A stretch of 64,000 nucleotides of DNA from CBDFLT01 sp965249225 (GTDB lineage: Bacteria > Chloroflexota > Dehalococcoidia > Lucifugimonadales > G963668185), in assembly GCA_965249225.1 (NCBI GenBank), contig CBDFLT010000004.1:1-64000 (forward strand). Reading direction: 5' to 3'. Position 1 is the stretch's first letter. Every line of letters starts with the position of its first letter. The notes below the pieces were generated by a model. The model was not told where the DNA came from, did not search any database, and was given only the letters and a program-made list of their open reading frames with translations. The position numbers and the translations under genes are program-made. This document shows positions 22,671 to 30,861 of this stretch, piece by piece.

Positions 22671-24413
22671 CTATGCGTCAATTATGGTGGATATGATCTC
22701 CTGCGCACTCGCGATCAGATCGTCTGCATCGGAGGCACCGATCTTCTTACCCTTAAGCGCTTTGACCTGATGACTGAACGCGTTCAGTCGATCGACCGCA
22801 TCATCCTCGTCACCCTGTTTCAGCGAGTCGAGCGCCTTATCCAGCTTGTTGAGTAGGGCGTTCTCGGTCCCCCGCGGAAGCCCAAGGCCCTCGACCGTCG
22901 TCATGAGGCTTTCAATCGCGTCCTCCGCCTCGCTGTTCGCTACGACTAGTTCGTTGAATACCACATCGAGGATGCTCACGGTGGCGTTGGAGGTGGCGCA
23001 GGCGCCATCGTCATCGCACACCTGAAGTACCACGGTCTGAGCGCTGGGGCCATCGAGTCCGGCCGCCGAGAAGGTGGGGGTCTGTCCCGCCGTCTCGAAA
23101 CTGCCATCGTTGTCCAGGTCCCAGCTATAAGTCAGGGTATCGGGGCCCGGGTCTGAGCCGGCGCCGCTGAGGACAACCGAGCTCCCCTCATCGACCGAGT
23201 AGGGGCCACCGGCGTCGGCCGTGGGAGCCACGTTGACGACCTCTACCGCGCCTGAGTCGGTGGCGCAGGCGTTGGAAGGATCGCACACCTGAAGTGTAAT
23301 CAGGTGTGTACTTGGACCATCGAGACCGGCTGCCGAGAAGGTGGGGGTCTGTCCCGCCGTCTCGAAACTGCCATCGTTGTCCAGGTCCCAGCTATAAGTC
23401 AGGGCGTCGGGACCCGGGTCTGAGCCGGCGCCGCTGAGGACAACCGAGCTCCCCTCATCGACCGTGTAAGAGCCACCGGCGTCGGCCGTGGGAGCCACGT
23501 TGACAACATTGACCGTGCTCGAGTCGGTGTCGCAGGCATTGGACGGGTCACAGACCCGAAGTACTACGGTCTGGGCGCTGGGGCCGTCAATACCGGCCGC
23601 CGAGAATGTGGGGCTCTGTCCCGCCGTCTCGAAGACGCCATCGTTGTCCAGGTCCCAGGCGAATGCCAGAGGGTCACCGTCCGGATCAACGCTGGCGGAG
23701 CCGCTCAAAGCGACTGAGCTGCCTTCCGGCATGCTGTACGGGCCACCGGCGACGGCCGTGGGAGGCCGGTTGTACTCAACACCGTCCAGTCCTAAGTGGC
23801 TATCGTACGCCGCGTCGCTGGTATTAGCGACCCGCGCTTGGACGGTGTACGTCTCAGCCGAAGGAAAGGTGTAGCTCCAGTACGTCCACGGGGTGTCGCC
23901 ACGGTCGCCCACCGTGAGCACGCTCTGGTCGAACACCGTCGCTACAAGCGAACCATCCTTATATATATACACCTGTGCGTTGTCGTTATACGGCGGAGAG
24001 TAGAAGTCCGTCGTGTTGAAAAAGGCCCAGCCGCTTATCGTTGCGCCAGCATCCGCGCTGAACGTCTGCGACAGCGTGGTGTAAGAGCCAGCACCGTTGG
24101 TCTTGAGCAGAGCGAAGTAGGCGCCGTCTACGGGGTAGAACTGCACGTCTTTCGCCGGGTACCCAAACTGTGCGGGTAGGGACGCGTCAAACGAAGTGAC
24201 GGCGCCAGCGAACCCATGCTCTGGGACCTGAACGCTCCAGCCGGAAAGGTCGCCCTCGAAGCTTTCGTTAACCAGCGGAGTAGCGGCCAAGGCGGCCGTC
24301 GCACCCCCCACCGTCAGGGCCATAATCGCGACGACGAAAACAACGAAAGCTGCGCCGACCCTCCGCAACTTCAATAGTCTAAGGTGTGTGTTCCCTTTTA
24401 TTAGTCCATTCAT
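22671..24413 (-). CDS. Secreted PKD-repeat protein with C-terminal FIMAH domain
   Basis: A 580-residue exported protein. The signal peptide (about 18-44) ends ALA-ATP. An N-terminal beta-sandwich-like domain (about 45-213, NESFEGDLSGWSV) precedes three PKD domains (about 215-300, 300-390, 390-475; TADAGGSY, DPGPDALTYSWDLDNDG). The C-terminus (about 485-575) fits a FIMAH domain: GLPRGTENALLNKLDKALDSL and LNAFSHQVKALKGKKI. PKD2 and PKD3 are near-identical in DNA. Start ATG 24413 is preferred over an upstream in-frame start lacking a signal context. Likely surface adhesion or substrate binding; no catalytic domain seen. Confidence 0.88.
   Translation of the reverse strand: MNGLIKGNTHLRLLKLRRVGAAFVVFVVAIMALTVGGATAALAATPLVNESFEGDLSGWSVQVPEHGFAGAVTSFDASLPAQFGYPAKDVQFYPVDGAYFALLKTNGAGSYTTLSQTFSADAGATISGWAFFNTTDFYSPPYNDNAQVYIYKDGSLVATVFDQSVLTVGDRGDTPWTYWSYTFPSAETYTVQARVANTSDAAYDSHLGLDGVEYNRPPTAVAGGPYSMPEGSSVALSGSASVDPDGDPLAFAWDLDNDGVFETAGQSPTFSAAGIDGPSAQTVVLRVCDPSNACDTDSSTVNVVNVAPTADAGGSYTVDEGSSVVLSGAGSDPGPDALTYSWDLDNDGSFETAGQTPTFSAAGLDGPSTHLITLQVCDPSNACATDSGAVEVVNVAPTADAGGPYSVDEGSSVVLSGAGSDPGPDTLTYSWDLDNDGSFETAGQTPTFSAAGLDGPSAQTVVLQVCDDDGACATSNATVSILDVVFNELVVANSEAEDAIESLMTTVEGLGLPRGTENALLNKLDKALDSLKQGDEDDAVDRLNAFSHQVKALKGKKIGASDADDLIASAQEIISTIIDA
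23065..23237. repeat. PKD coding repeat, unit A
   Basis: A 173-bp stretch nearly identical to 23332-23504, offset 267 bp (89 codons), encoding equivalent parts of adjacent PKD domains. It indicates recent tandem duplication or gene conversion. Confidence 0.85.
23332..23504. repeat. PKD coding repeat, unit B
   Basis: The partner of 23065-23237, with only a handful of base differences visible. Confidence 0.85.
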
Positions 24414-24429
24414 CGTGTGCCCCCAAATG

Positions 24430-24469
24430 CTTAGTCCTAACTTAGTCCTATGAAGTGGAATGTCCACTT
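24430..24469 (-). promoter_or_regulatory. Direct and inverted repeats upstream of the PKD gene
   Basis: CTTAGTCCTA occurs twice at 24430-24439 and 24441-24450, an 11-bp period of about one helical turn. Next to it is a perfect 7-bp inverted repeat, AAGTGGA-ATG-TCCACTT (24453-24469). Located 17-56 bp before the PKD start codon, these look like regulator binding sites or leader structure. The regulator is unknown. Confidence 0.5.
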
Positions 24470-24533
24470 TTGTAATTTCTGTCAGCTATAAAATTCACAA
24501 TTACAGTTTGCATTAGTTCGATAATTCACACAT

Positions 24534-24690
24534 CACCCCATGGGGTGAGACCGAGGGTGAAAATCGGGTTAGCCCGTTAGAGGGCAGCCAATCAGAGGGA
24601 GCTAGTCTCTCGACGAGAGACGCGACTAGCCCGTACGTAGAACGATGTGATGCTAGCTACTTGAGAAGGCTCCAGCACCTCTCAGGCCCG
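24534..24690. ncRNA. Structured non-coding region, possible RNA element
   Basis: Within a 616-bp gene-free stretch between divergent genes lie several stems: a perfect palindrome CACCCCATGGGGTG (24534-24547), GCCC/GGGC around 24573-24586, a long hairpin at 24601-24630 (GCTAGTC/GACTAGC enclosing CTCTC/GAGAG), and AGGCC/GGCCT near 24685-24698. I could not match it to RNase P, tmRNA, SRP RNA or a riboswitch I know. Strand unknown. The rest of 24414-25029 shows no credible gene. Confidence 0.35.
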
Positions 24691-25029
24691 CTGAGGCCTC
24701 CTCGACATGGTGTGCGTGGCACCTCGCCGCGATCAACGGAAATCCACCGCAAATCCCCACACTCTTTCCTACTACCTAGACCTATCTCGGCTGCTTTGTA
24801 GTAGAATAGCTTTGCCGCAGCCGCCTAACGACAGTCGGCACAGGTACGAACGCACCAGAAGGATGACCGCGGCACGCTTCGCGCAAGGAAATCTCTCACG
24901 AGGGGCGATTTTCGCCAGGTTCCCTGGTATATATCTAAGGGCAGGATTATCCACGTCGCGGTGAGGAGCGCCTCGCACAACGACAAAGAGGCGTCCTCGA
25001 ATGACCTCTAAGCCTCGAAGGAGGTACGC

Positions 25030-25860
25030 ATGCTGAAGGAGTATGGGCTAGAGGGCAAGAAGGCCCTGATCACCGGCGGCAGCACCGGGCTGGGCCGGGC
25101 CACAGCCCTGGTATTTGCAGAGGCGGGCGCCGACGTAGCGATCGCCGCTCGCACCGTCAAGAACCTCGAGTCCGCCGCCGAGGAGATCAGACGGCACGGA
25201 ACGCATGTCATCACGATCCCCACAGATGTCTCCGACTCCGCCCAGGTGGACGCCATGGTTGCCAAGGCCACGGAAGAGTTCGGACAGGTCGACATCCTGG
25301 TCAATGCTGCGGGCATGGGCGTCGAAGGACCGGTTGCCCCGCTACCCGAGCGTCCGGAGTCCTTTCTCGCCGAGTATCGCGGCTGGAGGGATCACACCGT
25401 GGGACTTTCCGACGAGATGTGGATCCAGTGCATGAACACCAACGTCGGCAGTTTACTCTATACCAGCCGTGCCGTCGGCCCACAGATGCTGGAGCGAAAA
25501 CGTGGAAAGATCGTCAATATCTCTTCCGGCTCAGGGGTGATGGCCGAGGCTTACCATGCGGCCTACGGGACCAGCAAGGCATGCATGAATATGCTGACCA
25601 AAATCCTGGCGGTGGAATGGGCGCCATACAACATCAACGTGAATGCCATCTTGCCGGGCTGGTTCTTAACCGAGATGACCAGGTGGGACTTCGAGGACGA
25701 GGAAGTTTACAGAGCAAGAACAGAGGGGACTCCTCTCGGGCGCATAACTGACCCTCGTGACTTGGGGTTGCTGTCGCTTTATCTCGCCAGCCAGGCCTCG
25801 GACTGGATGACGGGGCAGTGTCTGTCTCTGGACGGCGGCGGTACGGCGGTACGCGCCTGA
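25030..25860 (+). CDS. SDR oxidoreductase 1 of 4 in tandem
   Basis: A 276-residue classical short-chain dehydrogenase/reductase. Cofactor motif TGGSTGLG (about 17-24), NAAG (about 96-99), catalytic Ser in NISSGSG and YGTSK (about 180-184). The C-terminus DWMTGQCLSLDGGG is typical. RBS AGGAGG lies 6 nt before ATG. It heads a row of four similar SDRs followed by an HpcH aldolase. A 15-20 residue insert after NAAG (RPESFLAEYRGW...) is shared in the group. Substrate unknown; probably alcohol/ketone conversion in catabolism. Confidence 0.88.
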   Translation: MLKEYGLEGKKALITGGSTGLGRATALVFAEAGADVAIAARTVKNLESAAEEIRRHGTHVITIPTDVSDSAQVDAMVAKATEEFGQVDILVNAAGMGVEGPVAPLPERPESFLAEYRGWRDHTVGLSDEMWIQCMNTNVGSLLYTSRAVGPQMLERKRGKIVNISSGSGVMAEAYHAAYGTSKACMNMLTKILAVEWAPYNINVNAILPGWFLTEMTRWDFEDEEVYRARTEGTPLGRITDPRDLGLLSLYLASQASDWMTGQCLSLDGGGTAVRA

Positions 25861-25916
25861 CCGGTCGACGGCCACCAGACGCATTCAGATGACGACTACA
25901 AGCCAGGGAGGTGCAG

Positions 25917-26744
25917 ATGCTGAAGGAGTATAGCCTGGAGGGCAAGAAGGCCCTGATTACCGGCGGCAGCACCGGGCTGGGCCGGGCCACCGCCGTGGTG
26001 TTCGCGGAGGCGGGCGCCGACGTGGCAATTGCGGCCCGCACCATCAAGAACCTCGAGTCCGCCGCCGAGGAGATACGAAAGCACGGAACACGAGTCATCA
26101 CGATTCCCACGGACGTCTCCGACTCCAGCCAGGTAGATACCATGGTCGCCAAGGCCACGGAGGAGTTCGGGCGAGTCGACATCCTGGTCAACGCCGCCGC
26201 GATGAGCGTCGCCGGACCCATCGCCCCCCTACCTACACCTCCGCCACCGACTGCGGAGTCAATCATTACGGACTACACCACCGGCTGTTCTGATGAAACA
26301 TTTCACAAGGTGATGACCACCACGTTGGCCAGCGTGTTCTACGCCTGCCGCGCCGTGGCCCCGCAAATGCTGGAACGCAGGCAGGGCAAGATCGTAACCA
26401 TCGTGTCCACCGCAGGAGGAGCGATGGCTGAGGCCTATACCGGAGCCTACGGGACGAGTAAGGCGGGCGTGAGGATGCTGAGCAAGATCTTGGCCACGGA
26501 GTGGGCGCCCTACAACATCAACGTGAACTGCATCTCGCCGGGCTGGTTCATCACCGAGATGAGCAGGAAGGGATTCGACATCCCTGAGATACACAAGGAG
26601 AGGCTCGAAGGAGTCCCCCTGGGACATCTGACCGACAACCGCGACCTGGGGTTGTTGGCGCTGTATTTCGCCAGCTCCGCATCGGACTGGATGACGGGGC
26701 AGTCCATAAACCTGGACGGCGGCCTGACGAGCGTGTGCAGCTGA
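25917..26744 (+). CDS. SDR oxidoreductase 2 of 4 in tandem
   Basis: A 275-residue SDR. Its first 25 codons are almost identical in DNA to SDR 1, suggesting recent duplication or conversion. Motifs: TGGSTGLG, NAAA in place of NAAG, a proline-rich insert (PLPTPPPPTAE), STAGG around the catalytic Ser/Thr, and YGTSK. There is one extra residue between the serine region and YGTSK compared with SDR 1. Start ATG 25917 follows GGGAGG by 5 nt. Confidence 0.86.
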   Translation: MLKEYSLEGKKALITGGSTGLGRATAVVFAEAGADVAIAARTIKNLESAAEEIRKHGTRVITIPTDVSDSSQVDTMVAKATEEFGRVDILVNAAAMSVAGPIAPLPTPPPPTAESIITDYTTGCSDETFHKVMTTTLASVFYACRAVAPQMLERRQGKIVTIVSTAGGAMAEAYTGAYGTSKAGVRMLSKILATEWAPYNINVNCISPGWFITEMSRKGFDIPEIHKERLEGVPLGHLTDNRDLGLLALYFASSASDWMTGQSINLDGGLTSVCS

Positions 26745-26802
26745 GCGGGCCGCGTCGCGCCGATACCATCAGACGCTTCAGGACCACAAAAGGAGTAACG
26801 AA

Positions 26803-27624
26803 ATGGCCAAAGAGTTCACCCTGGAGGGCAAGAAGGCCCTGATCACCGGCGGCAGCTCAGGCCTGGGTAAGGCCACCGCGCTAGTGTTCGCCGAGTCAGG
26901 TGCCGACGTGGCGATCGCAGCCCGCAGGATGAACAATCTCGAGGCCGCGGCAAAAGAGATCCAAAAGGAGCATGGCAGGCGCGCCGTCCCCATCCAGGCG
27001 GACGTCTCCGACTCGGCCCAGGTCGACGCAATGGTAGCCAAGGCCACCGAGGAGCTGGGCCGCATCGACATCCTCGTTAACAACGCCGGAGTCGAAATCC
27101 TGGGTCCCACGGCACCGCTACCCGAGCCCCCGGACCCAGCCCTCTTCTCAGGGGACCATACCAAGGGATTCGACGACGAGACGTGGCACAAGGTCATCGA
27201 CACCAACCTCAGCAGCGCGTTTTACGTCAGTCGCGCCGTAGCCCCCCAGATGCTGGAACGGCGGCAGGGCCAGATAATCAACATCTCGTCGACAAGCGGG
27301 GTCTTGGCCGAGCCATTCGGCGCAGCATACGAATGCGCCAAGGCAGGCGTGAAGATGCTTACCAAGGTGCTGGCCATGGAGTGGGCCCAGTTCAACGTTC
27401 GCGTGAACGCCATCGCGCCAGGCTGGTTCATCACGGAGATGTCGAAGGCCGACTTCGACATCCCTGAAGTTTACGCGGAAAGGGTTGAGGCAACCCCACT
27501 AAAGCGGCTGGCCGACACTCGCGACGTGGGGCTGCTGGCTCTGTATCTCGCCTGCCCAGCCTCGGACTGGATGACGGGGCAGTTTATCTGTCTCGACGGG
27601 GGCGAGATGTCGCTCTACAACTAA
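26803..27624 (+). CDS. SDR oxidoreductase 3 of 4 in tandem
   Basis: A 273-residue SDR with TGGSSGLG, NNAG, NISSTSG and YECAK (catalytic Tyr-Lys), ending DWMTGQFICLDGG. RBS AAGGAG is about 8 nt before ATG. It shares the tandem gene group and the insert after NNAG. Likely NAD(P)-dependent alcohol/ketone oxidoreductase; substrate unknown. Confidence 0.87.
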   Translation: MAKEFTLEGKKALITGGSSGLGKATALVFAESGADVAIAARRMNNLEAAAKEIQKEHGRRAVPIQADVSDSAQVDAMVAKATEELGRIDILVNNAGVEILGPTAPLPEPPDPALFSGDHTKGFDDETWHKVIDTNLSSAFYVSRAVAPQMLERRQGQIINISSTSGVLAEPFGAAYECAKAGVKMLTKVLAMEWAQFNVRVNAIAPGWFITEMSKADFDIPEVYAERVEATPLKRLADTRDVGLLALYLACPASDWMTGQFICLDGGEMSLYN

Positions 27625-27745
27625 CCGGAGCGGCAACAACGAAACGGACCTTGCCGCAGGCTTCCTGAGAACGGCCTCCGGTAGTTGGCATGATTGAAAT
27701 CGACGGCTGTCAAACCCAGTTGATTGGCTCCAGAGGAGGCGTCGG

Positions 27746-28570
27746 ATGCTGAAAGAGTTCACCTTGGAGGGCAAAACAGCCCTGATAACTGGTGGCGGCA
27801 CCGGTATCGGCAAGGGCATCGCGCTGGTGTTCGCGGAGGCGGGCGCCGACGTGGCCATCGCCTCTCGCAACATGAACAACCTGAAGCCCGCCGCGGAGGA
27901 AATCCAAAAGCGGCATGGCAGGCGCGTCGTTACCATCCAGACGGACGTAACCGACTCGGCCCAGGCCGATGCAATGGTAGCGAAGGCAACAGATGAGTTG
28001 GGCCGTGTAGACATCCTCATCAACAACGCAGGATACGAGGTGATCGGGGTTACCGTACCGCTCCCCGGGCCCTCGCTCCCGGACTTCATCGTCGGAGAGT
28101 CGAAGGTACGAATGTCCGACGAAAACTGGCACAAGATAGTGAATACCAACCTGAGCGGCCCTTTCTACACGTGCCGCGCCGTGGCCCCGCAGATGATGGA
28201 GCGGCGAAACGGTAAGATCATCAACATCGCTTCGAATAACTCGGTCCTGGCCGAACCTTACGGGGCGCCATACGCGTCCTCCAAGGCGGCCCTAAAGATG
28301 CTGACCAGAGTGCTGGCCAACGAGTGGGGCCCGTACAACGTAAACGTCAACTGCATCGCTCCTGGAACGTTCATTACCGAGATGATGCCGAAGGACTACC
28401 AAGACCCAGAGAAACACCAGGAGATGGTCGAAGGTATCCCGCTGAAGCGGCTAACCGACATCCGCGACTTGGGGTTGCTGGCGTTGTACCTCGCCTGCCC
28501 GGCTTCCGACTGGATGACGGGGCAGTTCATGAACCTCGACGGCGGGGAGATGGCCATCTACAACTGGTGA
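27746..28570 (+). CDS. SDR oxidoreductase 4 of 4 in tandem
   Basis: A 274-residue SDR with TGGGTGIG, NNAG, NIASNNS (Ser correctly 13 residues before the catalytic Tyr) and YASSK. GAGGAGG-like RBS (AGAGGAGG) precedes ATG. The HpcH aldolase starts 26 nt downstream, pointing to one operon in which an SDR product may feed an aldol cleavage. That link is inference. Confidence 0.87.
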   Translation: MLKEFTLEGKTALITGGGTGIGKGIALVFAEAGADVAIASRNMNNLKPAAEEIQKRHGRRVVTIQTDVTDSAQADAMVAKATDELGRVDILINNAGYEVIGVTVPLPGPSLPDFIVGESKVRMSDENWHKIVNTNLSGPFYTCRAVAPQMMERRNGKIINIASNNSVLAEPYGAPYASSKAALKMLTRVLANEWGPYNVNVNCIAPGTFITEMMPKDYQDPEKHQEMVEGIPLKRLTDIRDLGLLALYLACPASDWMTGQFMNLDGGEMAIYNW

Positions 28571-28595
28571 GTATCGATGGGACGAGGAGACCGGC

Positions 28596-29423
28596 ATGAC
28601 CGGGGAAGAACTAAAGCGGAAGGTTAACGCGGGCGGCGTCGTCTACGGCACGATGCTGAGCATGAGCAGGAACCCCCAGTGGTCCACGCCGATGGCGGAG
28701 TTCGGGCTGGACTACGTAGTTATCGACACCGAGCACTCTCCCCGCGGCAGGGCGGATGTGGCCGACTTTCTCGCCGCCTTCAACTCCAGCGGCGTGGTGC
28801 CCATAGTCAGGGTTCCCATACCAACCTCTCATTACGTGACCATGGCGCTGGACGCGGGGGCCCAGGGCGTTTTGGCGCCCTACTGCGAGACGGTTGAGGA
28901 GGTGAAGGATGTGGTTGGCGCCGCCAAGTGGCGCCCGCTCAAGGGGGCACTGGTGAGGAGGGCGGTGGAGACAGACGAGTTTCCCAGCGACGCCACCAAG
29001 CAATACCTCCAAGACCTCAACAGGAATACCGTTTGCATAATCGGCATCGAAAGCGTCCCGGCCATCGAGAATTTAGACGCCATCTTGGAGGTCAACGGAA
29101 TCGACGCGATATTCGTAGGTCCTAACGACCTGACCATATCGTTGGGTGTGCCCCACCAGTACGAACACCCTAAGTATGAAGAGGCCCTGCGTCGCGTTAT
29201 CAGCGCATGCAAGGCCCACAATGTGCCAACCCTGTTCCACCATCAGACCCTCGAACTGACCGTCAAGTGGCTTAGAGAGGGAGCACGGTTCGTCCTCTAC
29301 AGCTCCGACCGCCGGGAGATGCATAACGCCGTCCGAGCCGACTTTGCCGCCATCAAAGAGGTGGGCGCCGAGCTAAGCGGTGAGGCCGTGAAGGTGATCG
29401 GCGAGTCCAAAGAGGTGATCTAA
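28596..29423 (+). CDS. HpcH/HpaI-family aldolase
   Basis: A 275-residue class II pyruvate-type aldolase (HpcH/HpaI, 2,4-dihydroxyhept-2-ene-1,7-dioate aldolase family). Seen: VVIDTEHSPRGR (catalytic His region), RVP, GAQGVLAPYCET, metal-binding Glu in GIESVPAIENL and Asp in FVGPNDLTISLG. Start ATG 28596. It closes the SDR operon. A second member lies at 62661-63452. Substrate is likely a hydroxylated oxo-acid. Confidence 0.88.
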   Translation: MTGEELKRKVNAGGVVYGTMLSMSRNPQWSTPMAEFGLDYVVIDTEHSPRGRADVADFLAAFNSSGVVPIVRVPIPTSHYVTMALDAGAQGVLAPYCETVEEVKDVVGAAKWRPLKGALVRRAVETDEFPSDATKQYLQDLNRNTVCIIGIESVPAIENLDAILEVNGIDAIFVGPNDLTISLGVPHQYEHPKYEEALRRVISACKAHNVPTLFHHQTLELTVKWLREGARFVLYSSDRREMHNAVRADFAAIKEVGAELSGEAVKVIGESKEVI

Positions 29424-29545
29424 GGGGCGGTGACTGAACCACCCCACAGCGAACTGGTGTGGGGTGATGTCAGCGGCGGTCCAGGGTGGGCTGAACGGGA
29501 GAAAACTACCTCGTAAGTTGGGTGTCGCTACACGCCATCCCGGAG

Positions 29546-29564
29546 GCTTTTTGAAATAGCCTCT
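29546..29564. repeat. Intergenic motif GCTTTTTGAAATAGCCTC
   Basis: Part of a dispersed intergenic repeat. GAGGCT and AGCCTC flank TTTTGAAAT, making a small hairpin 30 bp ahead of the aminotransferase start. Related copies: 30775-30794 and 42481-42497. Just upstream (29480-29540) is a GGGTGGG...GGGAGAAAACTACC segment also resembling 42422-42460. Confidence 0.5.
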
Positions 29565-29594
29565 GAAGAGCATACCGGTCTAGGAGTTCCCGCC

Positions 29595-30758
29595 GTGGAC
29601 GTTGCAAGGCTGAGGCAGCACATTCCGACTACACAAAAGATGACGTACCTTAACACGGGCTGGGAGGGGCCCTCGCCTACGTCGGTGATAGACGCCATCA
29701 GTGAGCACCTGGAGTACGAGAGCCACAACGGGCCGACCGCTTCCGAGGTGCTGGAAAGCGGCCAGCAGATCGAGCGCGAGGCCAAGCAGGCCGTGGCCTC
29801 CCTCATCAACGCATCGCCCTCTGAGGTGTTGTTGACCGAGAACACCACCGAGGGACTGAACATGGTCATGAACGGCCTGCCATGGAAAAAGGGCGATGAG
29901 ATAATCACGTGCGACCTGGAGCACCCCTCGGTCCTGATCCCCAGCTACTACACGCAGGAGCGGCACGGCGTCAACGTCAGGGTCCTAAAGGTCGCGTCAG
30001 ATGAGACGCCTGAAAAGTTCCTGTCCATGGTGGACGAGGCCCTGACGGACCGCACCCGGATGGTGTTCTTCAGCCACATCCAGTACTCGACCGGCCTCCG
30101 CACGCCCGTCAAGGAGATACGGAGGCTCACGAAGTCCAGAGGTGTCTGGATGCTGCTGGACGGAGCCCAGGGGCCAGGCCATATACGGGTAGACGTGAAG
30201 GACATCGATTGCGATTTCTACTCGATGCCGGGGCAGAAGTGGCTCCTGGGCCCTGGTGGAACAGGCGCGCTGTACATCAAAGAGGAGATGATTCCACTGG
30301 TCAAGCCCATGGGAGTCTCCTACTACGCGGTGAAGTCACACGGACTCTCCGGCGAGTACGTCCCGGAAACGGACGACATAGACAAGTTCCTGGTCAGCAC
30401 CACCAACGCGGCGCTCAGATCGGGTTTCGTCCAGGCGATACGATTCGTTCAGGGAGTAGGCTTCGACGAGATCGAACGGCGCAACCTGGGGCTGGCGTCA
30501 CTGCTCAAGACCGGCCTGTCGGGAATTCCCGGCGTTAAAGTCCTGTCACCGTTAGAGGGGCCCGGCTGCTCCGGTCTCGTCTCTTTTGCCATCGAGGGCG
30601 TTGACCCGAAGCAGGCTTTTGACCGCCTCTGGACTTCTCACAAGATCCTGATGCGCGACGTGCCCTACCCGCCCTCGCTGCGGGCCTCGCTCCACTTCTT
30701 CAACACCGAGGAAGAGGTCCAGCAGCTTCTCGACGCGGTCAGGGAACTGGCGGGATAA
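29595..30758 (+). CDS. Class V aminotransferase / cysteine desulfurase-like
   Basis: A 387-residue PLP-dependent fold type I enzyme. The PLP lysine is K215 in SMPGQKWLLGPGGTGAL. Also ENTTEGLNMVMNGL (cofactor phosphate loop), CDLEHPSVLIPSYY, and LLDGAQGPGHIRVD (Asp-Ala-Gln at the pyridine ring). The desulfurase active-site Cys loop is not obvious, so isopenicillin-epimerase-like or aminotransferase activity is as likely. Start GTG 29595 with AGGAG 9 nt upstream. It is preceded by the dispersed intergenic repeat. Confidence 0.85.
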   Translation: MDVARLRQHIPTTQKMTYLNTGWEGPSPTSVIDAISEHLEYESHNGPTASEVLESGQQIEREAKQAVASLINASPSEVLLTENTTEGLNMVMNGLPWKKGDEIITCDLEHPSVLIPSYYTQERHGVNVRVLKVASDETPEKFLSMVDEALTDRTRMVFFSHIQYSTGLRTPVKEIRRLTKSRGVWMLLDGAQGPGHIRVDVKDIDCDFYSMPGQKWLLGPGGTGALYIKEEMIPLVKPMGVSYYAVKSHGLSGEYVPETDDIDKFLVSTTNAALRSGFVQAIRFVQGVGFDEIERRNLGLASLLKTGLSGIPGVKVLSPLEGPGCSGLVSFAIEGVDPKQAFDRLWTSHKILMRDVPYPPSLRASLHFFNTEEEVQQLLDAVRELAG

Positions 30759-30774
30759 TCACCACGAACAAATT

Positions 30775-30794
30775 GGCTTTTTGAAATAACCCTA
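30775..30794. repeat. Intergenic motif GGCTTTTTGAAATAACCCTA
   Basis: Second copy of the motif at 29546-29564, here 68 bp before the endonuclease Q-like gene. See also 42481-42497. Confidence 0.5.
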
Positions 30795-30861
30795 GAGAAC
30801 GGTACGCATCGAACTGCCCCTTGCCGGAGCCGACGGCGGACCGAAATCAGGGAGGCCGATA

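Noticed and set aside
22358..22681. 107-codon minus-strand ORF between the archaellin and PKD genes
   Set aside because: It spans the PKD terminator hairpin, overlaps both genes' ends and lacks family features.
24707..24964. 85-codon plus-strand ORF in the divergent intergenic region
   Set aside because: No RBS, Arg/Ser-rich random composition and no recognisable motif.
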